DNA of 64,000 bases from Branchiostoma lanceolatum (lineage: Eukaryota > Chordata > Leptocardii > Amphioxiformes > Branchiostomatidae): NCBI RefSeq assembly GCF_035083965.1, contig NC_089738.1, positions 11,248,734 to 11,312,733 on the forward strand. The letters run 5' to 3'. Position 1 is the first letter of the stretch. Each line of letters starts with the position of its first letter. A program made the position numbers and the translations under genes. The notes below the pieces were generated by a model. That model was not told where the DNA came from. It searched no databases and saw only the letters and a program-made list of their open reading frames with translations. Below are positions 49,878-61,800 of the stretch, piece after piece.

Positions 49878-52800
49878 ATGATACGAAGTAAGAGGGAAGT
49901 GGACAAGCATGTTGCCAAAGTGGAGCGCAACGTGCAAAATCCGAGAGAGGTTCGTGAAATTTCATATGTCGTCATATTGATGGGGCCGGCTTTGGGGGAG
50001 GGGGGGCATCGAAACTGAAAATTTCTTTGTGATAGATACACTCGATAGATTTGAATATCATGGCCCAAAAGTAGTTTCGCCGCGATTTGTTCTCACTGGA
50101 GGCTAACCGTGCACATTTTATACAAGTTTTTAGATTCCAAAGTGAACTAGAAATATCTAACTGTTGCACATCCTTTACTTCATACCGTTATAAATGTTAA
50201 ATCATGATTTGAGACAAACAAAAATGTCTCATGTCTAGTGTCTTGACACAAAGATTGATTAAGGTAGCAGAACACAGTATTTCACCTACGACTATGAGAA
50301 TAATTTTACATGGTTAAGGGCCCCAAATATATTTGAGAAGCCTCGACACTTCAAAAAAGTATGTGTAGTAGGGTGCACAAGGAAGGTTCAAAAATTAATA
50401 ATTATATGGATGAGTTCAGGTCCAAACCTGTACCTGAATTAATTGTTCAAATAATGTTTGATTTTCAATAAGGGCTATTCGCGGTTATACTGGCTATACA
50501 GATACAGAAGGACAAAAGTATGTTAGAACTGATAACAGCATGATATTCAATTGTATTATTTTCATGAAAGCACAGTATGCTGATTGACAAATTTGACTCT
50601 AGCCTTGCAAAGGTGCTTTTCTCTGCTGCAGTATAGTATATGCGGCTTCAGTGCACTCCACTGTATTTTTAACTGTCAAGTTGTCAACTCTACCGACCTA
50701 ACAAACCTCGTTATCCAACTCGTATTCTTATTCAGTCTCAAAACTGATGTATAAGCTAGTTCGGAGTTGCTACTACGCATGTGCAGTGTCAAAGGTGAAG
50801 GCCCCGGCGACGTAAACAAGACCCGTCTGGACGTTGTTATGCAAATCAAGACAATGTGCAGTGTCAAAGGTGAAGGCCCGCCGGCTTGAAAACAGTGCTC
50901 GTCTCGACATTGTCTTGATTTGCATAACAACGTCCAGACGGGTCTTGTTTACGTCGCCGGGGCCTTCACCTTTGACACTGCACATGCGTAGTAGCAACTC
51001 CGAACTAGCTTATTCCTCTACGGTCTACCACCCACCACAATATCCGCCTCGCTAACGTGCACAGAAGAATATCTTTGGATTTCTCAAGTACTGTGACGCA
51101 CTACTTAATACCAGGACTACTATTGTCCAAGAGGGCTCGCAAATAATGTTCTGCAACCTTGAATAGATTCACAGAAGATTGATTGATAAAGACTTGTTGA
51201 ACATGTTGGAATGCTTTATCATCTACCCCTACAGAAAGCTCTCAAAGGATATGGTATTGCCAGACTGTACTTTGAAGCCAAGGACTATGACCAGGCCAGA
51301 AAGTAAGGAAACATAATTTGTCATCTTTGTTTTATTTCTTAAGTTTCCAAGTATAGCCTTTACCAGTAAGATCTAATGTCAAATCAAGTCTCCACAGCTT
51401 TGAAAATTGTACCAGCTACTGTAGGAACCATGCCAGTCAAAGGGTTATGTTTTTTTCTATATAATAGCATTAATTGTGAAGGGTGCTTTACTAAAGGATG
51501 ATTTTAGAATTCATATATGGTAATTACAAACATCCTGCTAAGCTTGTCAAACTCTGCTACTGACTGATACTAGAGATGATTAGTTGATCTCATGATAACA
51601 TGATCATGATATTGATAGTTTTATAGATAATGTTAAAGGGTGTCCCTCCCATATTTTGTCCCAGGTACCTTGCAGGATACATCGGAGTGAGCAACAATGA
51701 TGCCAAAGCCCACAGGTTCATGGGCCAGCTGTGGGAAGCCTCACAGGACCACAGCAAGGCACTGGGATGTTATAAAAGGTAGGTCTTGTAGAGTAAAATA
51801 GAATATACTAGTAATCTTTACTGTAGCATTCCAGTTTAGGCTGCTCTTTATGTAATGGACATCTCAGCAGCTGCTTTCTTTGTACAAGAGATAGGGTATG
51901 CTTGAATGTACATGTACATGTAACAGAGATAGCAGACATGGTTTCAGTACCTTTAGTATGCTTTTGAAACAGTATCATGTTAATAATGTGAACATTTTGC
52001 GTTGACTATCTCACAATTGATATTTTATTTTTCTCTTTACATGATACAAAATATGTCAAGCAACTGGCTAACTTTCCTCCTTGTTTCATATAGATCTTTG
52101 GAAATTAATCCAGCCCAGAAGGACCTTGTTCTCAAAGGTAGGAAAATACACATTAGATAATAATTAATAGATGTATATACATACACTTTTACAATTCGTA
52201 GGTGGTAGGTGGTATCATACTAAGATGAATTGAATATTTTTTGTACTGAAAAATGACTGAAGTACCATTTAAGTTGAACCTATACAACTTATCATTTATC
52301 TTTTTACAACATTTAACACATGTGACACATCAGGACTTGGAATTTTTGTTCAACTTTTCACAGTGGCTGAGGTTTACTGCTCTGTGAAGGATGATCCCCA
52401 GAGGATGCAGTACTGGGCAGATAAGGCAGGGGCGCTGTTCCCTGGTCATCCCACAGTTTTCAACCTGAAGGAGAGAATCATGACATCACAAGGCGGCAGT
52501 GTGGATGACATGGAAGATCTTATTGGTGAACAAATGGTGAGCCTTGATTGGTTAACTAATTAGTAACATTGAACTTGTTTAATTAGTATATACCAAATTT
52601 TGGACCTTCTTCTGGATAAGTGACCCACTACGTTGAAGTCATGTGACTACAGTATTGGGTTAAACTTAAAGGTGTCTCTAGAAACAAGGTTATATCTGCA
52701 AAAATTGTATTTTCCATTTCCAATACCTCTCTGTCATATTCTTTTTAATGATTTGCATCTGAAGTCTTCTTGACATGAATGTTTGATGCAAATCCTTTGC

Positions 52801-55800
52801 TCTTTCTCTTTATAGGCTGCATGATTTAATTGAAGAAAAACTTTGTGACATTCTTTTAATGTTTTTATTTTTCCAGGCTGCCCATCCAAAAGATGCTCAT
52901 CTGCATATCCGGCTGATCAAGCTGTACCAGGACAACGATAGACTCGAGGAGGCGTACGACCACTGCACGTCTGTGGAACGCACACGAGTCTTCAAGGATA
53001 GCGCTGAGTGGTATTCTTGTATGGCTAATACACTACAGGTGTGTACATGATGATATGCATTCATGAGCTAATCTTTTTTTTTCCCTAAGTATACTTTTGT
53101 ATTTCATTTATTCATTATTTAACCGGGGAAAATATACGGTACCAGCTTGGTGATTTTCAATGTGCCCAGGGGCTACGAAACAATGAAAAGAAAATGCAGT
53201 TTTAACTAACTCCCTTGCATTGGTACCTGTAGAATGATTTAAAGCATACATTGCAATTTGTTTTTGGATGCAAATGTTTATGTATCTTTTGATATACTAG
53301 TAGCATGTGTCCTCTGTAGCACCTCTATTTGTGTAACAGAATGTCGGAACATATGTGATTTTTTTTAGAGTAAAATAAAGTACAGGCTTCTGAACTTCCA
53401 TTGACATTCAAAATATAAGTTGATATTGTTGAATTGGTCAAGATTTTATGAATCCCCTAAAATCAAGAGCTACTCTCAAGCATTTCAGAAGACAGCATCA
53501 ACATTCAGATTTCATGGATGTCCTTGATGTTGTTTCAGACATATCTAGACCAGAGGACCCCACCCTCTCCCAGCTCAGACGACACCCACACCGTGTACAT
53601 CCAGCTTCTGTCAGCTCTGTCCAGTTTGGTCCGGCTCAGACTGGCGGAGACCAGCATCAGCCAGTGTTCCCATGTCCTCAGAAGGTATACGGTCACCATT
53701 TAGAAGAAACCTTACACCTTTAACAATAATGTAGCTCAAGCCCTGCTGTACATAACCAGTACTAAAAAAGTGCCAACATAATGTAAACATTAATGATAAC
53801 TGATATCTTAGCATACAGAATTACAGTCAAGTCTGTACAAGTCACCACCTCTACACAAGGACCGCTTGGCCATATGGCCACTTTTTGGTGGCCCCTTAGA
53901 TAATTTTTCCCATTTACACAAGAATTATGAATCCTGTCTCCAGTGACAAAGACAAGATATTATCTCCAACTTCTTGGGCAGTTTTGACTGTGTATGTTTG
54001 TGATACTTGCTTACTAAGATCAACCAACCAAATTATTGAGATTACCAGAAGAGCAGCTTCCAACCAGTGAAGAAAATGACTGAGAGGGTAGAGCAGTGTC
54101 ATCATCATCATCATGGATACCCCCAAATATCCCCGCTAGGGGCAAAGTAGGGGGGGAGGAGGTCCCAGGCTAAGGTGGGCAGGCCTCCAGCCTGGCGCGG
54201 AAAGACTCAACGGTGGGAGCCGTAACAACCGCGCCAGGCAGGGCGTTCCACTCGGGTATGGTGCGGGGGAAGTATGAATATTTGTAAGAGTCTGTTCGGA
54301 CTTAAAGTGGTTGAAATTTGAGCGTGTGGCTTCCCCGGGTGCGCCCCTGAGCTGGTTTCAGTAGACTATCTGTATTAATATTGATGTGGTTATTAACTAG
54401 CTTATAGAAAAAGGTATGGAGAGTGTCAAAGCAAGGCTGACAACTTACAGGCCGTTGGCCTACAGGCCTCAGGGTGAGGAGAAGAAGAAGCTTACTAAGA
54501 AGAGTTGTTGGTGTTTCAGGTTTGACCGTTGTCTGGTAACAGCGAGCCAGCTGACGGCACCAGGCGGTGGGGAGGGGGGCGAGGAGTGGCGAGCAGTGCT
54601 GGAGGAGATGACAGGACAGATCTACTGGTTAGCCGGGACTCTGCTACTCAAACAGGCACAGCAGGCAAGTTCTAGTCATACAGACATTTTTCAGTTAGCC
54701 TTCTCCCTGCTGCCTAACTCTAACGAATAGAGAATGTGGTGCCAAACGGCTAATTCAATGTGCTAAAGGTTAATTGGGGACCACTCAAATTTGATCTGTA
54801 GCTTCTATGGCTTTTTCCTTTGAAAGTTTGAAGCAAGAGGTATAGATTTTTTCCCACGATATTCTTACATTTTAGAAAACAAAATTATAATGACTACAAC
54901 CTATGTTCTTTGGGACCTTACAGTCAAACAAGTTCATTACCTCCATGAAAAATGGAGGTATTGTTTTTGGCGTGTCTGTGTGTGTGTGTTTCTGGATATA
55001 GCTTAAGAACCTTCTGATGGATTGTAATGGTATTTGATATGTGAATAAGTGTTGTGAAGATGAAGGTCAAAGTTGATTTTGGGCCCTCTGGTGTGTGACC
55101 TTGTTTAGTTAATAACTGACTTAGTGGTGATGAAAAGTTATGTATTAGATTCTGACAGATTCGTGTTTCCTTCGTTGTATCTCTAGGTTATAAAATTTTT
55201 GGAATTATCAACAGTGCAAAGACATTGCAAAAACATTAACACAAGTTTTTAAACATTTTAGGGCCAGCTGACCTGGACAGATGCCATGCCTCTGGTAACA
55301 GCTTGCTATTTAGTCAGCTACCAATCAGCAGCTCCTGACACAAGGGCACCCTGGGTTACCGTGGCGGACCCCGCCCGGCAACTGCCCCCGCCCACCTGCT
55401 GGTATGACATGGCCTGTTGCAGGCTCAGCCAAGTTGGTACGTCCTCCATTTTCTTTTGTGAATTCTGATAGTAGGGCGTAGGAAAATAAATCTTGTGTTT
55501 CTGATTATGCTCTTAAAAGAATTAGGTTAGGTAGGTTTGGATTCTCTCTCTTTTTTTAGATTTCGGAAGACGTGATTCAACAGATACAGATTTCTGCCAT
55601 GAAAAAGCGCAAGTTTGTTGTTTGAAGTCATTTGTGTTTAGCAAAAGTCATAATTCAAGCCATACAAAAAACATGTATACCACAAGCATCTGTATGTTCA
55701 TCAGAGAAGGATAAACACATTTTCCATGAAGTTGGACAAAACTTGTCATTGTGAGTTGTCTGTGTTATCCTTCCAATAGGAAGGACAATAGATCAATTTT

Positions 55801-58800
55801 ATTGAAAAGTGTATTTTAGCAAAAAGTTATCCTTGTCTAAGATCTTTGGGAACCTTAATAGCAAACCGACTATTTTCCCTGCAGGCCACATGCTTGAGAG
55901 CCTACAGGTGGACCAGGGCAGTGATTGGGTGGAAGACTGCCAGTTAAAGTTCTGTAACCCACAGGTAACTGCTCACGTCTCTTACAGCCAACTGACTTCC
56001 ATGTAGATGCACTTCAGTGCCAATTTTGTACCTGTATGTCATGCAGTTTCTTCATAAGCTGCCAGGTGTCGCTTCTACTTATAGATTTTCACCCTGCCTA
56101 CATGCATAGGGTCAGTGCAAACAGTAGCATTTATGTAGGGGAGAGTTAGTGTTAGTGCTGTTTAACTGGTGCCTGACTCCAGTATGCTATGTTCCAGGGT
56201 CGAGAGCGAGTGTTCTACGTCCTGTTTGGCTATGGGACGGACAACAACCGTTCGTTCCTCCTCACCAGCGACTGCTTTACTCGTCAGGACATCGAGCTAC
56301 CTGACACAGATGATCTCATACAGTATGACATGGGTGAGTAGTACCTCAAGGCTCCTGTTTCTGTAAAGGAGGCAAAGAGTAGAAGAAAAAACAGACATTA
56401 ACAGTACTTGTTTGCAGAAAGAAGACTCTGGTATCTTGAAATTTGATAAAAATATTGAAAATCTACAAAGTTTAAAAACACTCAATTTTATATCTTGACT
56501 GTATGTTGATATGATAGAACTGATATTGATGTTTCTGCCAGTTGCGGTCCATGACCAGCCGGGTGAGCTGCAGCCCGTGGTGTGGCTGGGGTTACAGTGG
56601 TTCAGCACCGAGGACAGTATCCAGCCAGACTGTAAGTCATTTCCTACTCCTGTCACTGGGTAAACTAAGGGGATAAGTGGTAGAATTTTGATAAGAAATT
56701 CATGTTTGTAGCTTTTAGAATTCATTCGTCAGAAGAAAAATGTAGTTTCATAATTTTTCAGGGAAGAGTAAGCCTTTGTCTAAAGAATGGACGCAGCTTT
56801 TGTTAAAGGATTTGTCACCATTGTAGGCCTATGTAGCTGTCAGTGTCACTGTGGCAAAGGTCTGCACCGTTTGAATGCTGTCAACTTCATTTTGTAATGT
56901 TCCAACTCGTTGTTTCTATTTCCAGGTGGCCTGTGGGTTTCTCGATTGTTCCCAGAACTACAGTTTACCACAACAGATCTCAAGTCAGGAGCCCCGCTGT
57001 CTGTTTGCCTGCTGGATATCCAGGTAAGCATACTGAAGACCCTTGTAATGCTGTTACTGTTAAGTTCTTTTTTAGAATCTTAATCTCAGTCGAATGTAGT
57101 GTCATTTAACATGGCTTTAACGTGACACAATTTCTATCCTTAGGTTTGTCATACTTTTGTGACTGCTTGGTACACTTCTTGACTTCACAAAAAGTTCCAG
57201 CTCGAGCAAGGAATAAACTTTTGAATATCTTTATTATGCCGTAAACCATAATTCTGCCTTGATTTTTCCCCAGGCCTTTGTGTATGCCACTGTGTACACC
57301 AGCACCCTGCAACTACGACAGGAGAACATCCCGTACGGTCAGATGGAACCCCGCATCCTGCCACTCCCCCTGTCCCGCTACCTCTGCTCACAGGCACAGA
57401 GGGACTGGTGGGCTGCCACCTACAGGCTGTACACAGGAACTGCAGAGTATGTGGACAGACTTTTCTAGTATTGTGCGGTGTTTGTGTGTTGAAAGTTTTG
57501 CAATGATACAGGGCATGTGTTCGTAGTTTCTAAGGTTACTTGTGAGATCCAGCCATTTTACCCATTTCAATCTCTGCTTCAAAAAGTAAGATGTTGCAGG
57601 AAAAATTGGTACATTTTTGTATTACTAGTCATCTGGCAAGATAGCATACTTTCTTTCTCTATGGAACCAAATCGTTTTTTTTAACAACTTTGTGTCATTA
57701 CAATGCCAGGATGGGAACCCTCGCCAAGCAAAAGCTGACGTTACAGCGGGGACTTGAAGTGGTGCGCTGTGTGGGGAACCACGGTCTCCACGCTAACCTC
57801 CTCGTCCACCTGGCCGAGACATTCGCTGCACGGGTATGTGTCCCAAGTTGTCGATCTCATTGCACTATGTGAATCATGATTCATGTTAATGCAAAGATGT
57901 CGGTGAAATTGTTGTATTTTGGCTAATGTAAAATGTGAGGTTTGCCTTCTTCCAAAACCTGATATACCTACATGCTGTAAATGTAACAGCACTGGAGGTG
58001 TGTGCCATCATGATGAACCATGTCGCCAAGGCGTTTTGTAATCCGTACTCTTATTTCATACTTCTGTGCGTCTGTATAGATGGGGGAGGTTCAGGAGTCC
58101 AGTGAACAGCCGTGGTTCTACAAGGAGCAGTGGTCAGCCCTACAGGAGAGAAGTGCACACTACTGGAGCACTGTCATACCACTTCTGCAAAGACTGCAAC
58201 AGTGAGTTATAAATTTAGTAGCAAGGGTTGTACTGTTGTGTGAAATAGGAAAAATGATTGTGACAAACTGTTTTAACCTTCTCCCTGCTGCCTAACTCTG
58301 TAACCAATAGGAAATTGGGTGCAAACAGCTACATGTACTAGGTTGCTAAAGGTTGAAATTGTTCACAGAAATTCAGATTATCAGTGTGGTATATGAAATG
58401 TTTTCCAGCCAAAAAACATTGGTATTAAAAGGCATTAATTCACACATATCTCTCAAACTTTACCTCATGCACTCAATATTCATCTTTACTCAGTTAAGCA
58501 GTCCTGTTGTAGTTGACACACCAGTCTTTTTTCACAGAGATCGGTAGTTTACATTCTGCTACAAAAGCTTACATTCTGTTAAACTCTTAATCCTCCACAG
58601 AAATCTGACCGTGCTGACACCAAAGGATCCCCTCTTCCCCCACCTGAACCGAGACATCCCCGGATCCAAGATCTCTGAGCTCCTTGAGGAGGGGCGTCTG
58701 TTCCTTGCACAGACTGCAGCCCAGCAGGGCAAGTCTGAAGAGGCCCTAAAGATGCTGAGGACCATGAAGACTGCTGAGGCTGCCAGGCACATGGCTCAGG

Positions 58801-61800
58801 TCAGGCTGGGGGGTTGAGTTCATCTCTTGTGTGTTTCTTTTTTCCTGTATTTAAATCTTAAGTATGGGTTTCAGTGGGATGATTGCCAGAGATCAAAGTG
58901 AATTTTTTTACCCAAAGCAAGTGAAAAATGATGTTGTTAAACCTATAACTTCACAGACAAGTATCCAAAAACACATTGCAAATTTAAGATCAACCCAAAG
59001 TTTCTTTACATTGCCGCAGTTGAAGTTTGACCAGTAGTTGTTGCCTATATAACTTGTTACCCCTGGATTTAGTTTATCTGGAAGTTTTTCAGGAGGTTCT
59101 CAGAATATTGATGCCGTATAATGCAGCTGCTACCTAGTCCAGACTCAATGTCAAGCTAACTTATGCAATTATTTTTTTTGGATTCAGAAAAATATTACCT
59201 ACAGAATCGGGCCTGAATACTCGTCTCTGCTGTTGAGTTCCTCCTCTAGATCATGTTAACCAGATACATGCTTTAGTAGAACCATTTTCATTGGTCATGA
59301 CTGTTTGCAGATCTACAAGTTTCTGGCCAATAAGCAGCTAGAAGACTTGGAGGATGCGGATGAGGATGAGGAACAACAGAAGCGTGCAGAGTGGGAGACT
59401 CTTCTGAGCAAGGCTAGAAACTGTCTCACCTTGGCACTGGAGAGGCTGGGGGAAGACAAGACCAATGTGAGTACTCTTCACCTTGAGACAGAAGATGAGA
59501 TTCCATCTTATCCATAAATGTCCTTGGAAATTTTGGAATTAGATCAAAGATTGTAAAGTGAGATGTTTTATGCTTGGAATTTCTTCATGCAAACAGTGGC
59601 GCTGTAAGTGGTTTTTAGACCAGACAAATTACTTAAGAACATCCTGAAGGTAAATAGAGGATCTTTGGAAACCCAAAACACTAATATCGGATATTCCATC
59701 TGAGCCCAGAAAAAAAGTATTTTCAAAGTTACCTGGAGAGATTCTGTCATTAAAGTGAACCAAACTAGTATTACAACTTAAGATTAACAGCAAAGCCTAC
59801 ATATCAGTTTACTTGAGACTGAGAGCTATTTCAGCATCCCTTAGAAATAAGGTAGATTAGAATTTCTTGTTTGCCATGGATTAGAACTGTGATTGCCTTG
59901 AATATAAGCTCTGTTAGAGTTATCTAAATTTTTGTTTCCGTCCAGCCGCTCTATCTGTCCATTATGAAGGAGATCCAGGCTATTGACGAGGATCTTGGGA
60001 AGGCTCATGATCAGCTGACAGATCAGTTGGATGGAGAGGGCAGCCCCCTCTTTACATCCTCCACTGCTGGGTCCCCACCTAGGCAACAGGCAAGGGGGGA
60101 CGGACATGTAAGTTATTTTTGGAGGGTTTGCCACTACAGCCTGCACTGAAATCAATTTTTATCACTTTCTTTTTATGAGAAGTGAGTGCATGTGTGTATG
60201 GAAATGGTAAAGACTGTGGTTCGTTGTTAACCAATACACATGTAGGTTAAAAGGTAAAATTTTATCTGTTCTCACTCATCCGACTTGCAGAGTTATGTTA
60301 AGGGTTGCAACAGGACACTGTTAACAATAGTTGTCTTACAGTGCTATAGAATTTTCGTTGGCAAACTTGGACTGTATTTACGGTACTGAACACAAAGTTT
60401 CTGTTTTTCTTGTCATTGCCAGTCTTTTTACTTAGTTCAAGATATGTTCTCCTGTCCATGTACACAAATATTTCTTGTGCTTGAGCTGTATGCTTTCTCC
60501 CATCGTGTGCAGAGCCCAGTCCTGGAGTCACCGTCCAGTGTTGCAGCCCAGCTGAAGGCTCTAACGCTGGACAACTCCCGTCTGCTGGAGACGTGCACCC
60601 GGAGTGAGCAGAGGGTTCAGGAGCTCACCGAACAGATGAGGTTCCTCATGGTGGGTGAAGGGTGTTTAGCATTTGTCATTTTACAGGTTTTTTTTCAAGA
60701 AAAAGAATAAGAGGGGGGCATTGTGAGGAAGTAGAGCGACCAGGCAGGGGAATGGTGTATAAGGGTGGGTACCCCCCTTCCACAGTGTGGAGTTGTAGAG
60801 AATTTTAAGTTGAAAGGAGCTTCCTGAAGGGCAAAATTACTGTCAGATAGATCTGACCGGCCACATGTGACCAGTCCCTTTGAATTTTTCTTCTGTGATT
60901 TTCTCACATTGACAGGGTTTGCTTGAGTTTCAAGGTTTTCCCTGACATCTTTTTCCTTTTTCTTTCATTAGGATGAATTCAAAGATATGAAAAACTCATC
61001 CGGCACCCCTTCCAGATCAGTGGGCCAGTCCATGTCCACACAGACGCCACCTGATGAGAAAACGGCACAGCCAACTGCTGATGCGTCGTACCTACCCCAG
61101 CCAGGGTTCGCTACCCCACACTACGGCTACGCCCAGACCCCACCGTACGGCTACGCGTATACAACTCCTCTGGCGTATGGTGGCGTACAGCATGGATTTG
61201 CCACACCAACGCACGGCTATGCAGGATACAGCGCTCTCCAACATGCCATGTACCATAGCTCACAGGTGGCAGCTGCAAGTCAGGAGAGTGCCACACAGAT
61301 GTTAGCTGCAGCAACAGGGGTGACAACACCTGCAAGGGTTCCCGCTGTCGTGCCGTCGGCAGTAAACATGACGTCCACGCCAGCCGCGACCGCTTCTGGT
61401 CACGATCAAACGCCTCTGCTGCGATCCCTCATCATGTCCACTCCGACCAACACCAAGCCAGCAGCGGCCATGGCATCAGATGACCCACAGAAGGGTCCGC
61501 CAAACCAGACCATGCGCACCAGTGATTCCATCTCCTTAACACGGGCATCCACCGAACCGTCGCAGCCGCTCTCCGTCACCATCCCTCCAGAACACATCAA
61601 GTCCCCGGTCTACCAGAACCAGGGCTATTCTCCCAGCATGCTGCAGGCTTCACAGAGGAGCTACGTGCACACGGTGGTCCACGGACCCAACCCGACAACG
61701 CAGTTTGCGGCAACCAGCCCCCGAGCACAGCTACAACAGGGGATGCCACTCACCACACAAAACATTCAGGGTTTCATGCAAGCAACCCAACCTGCAGCTT

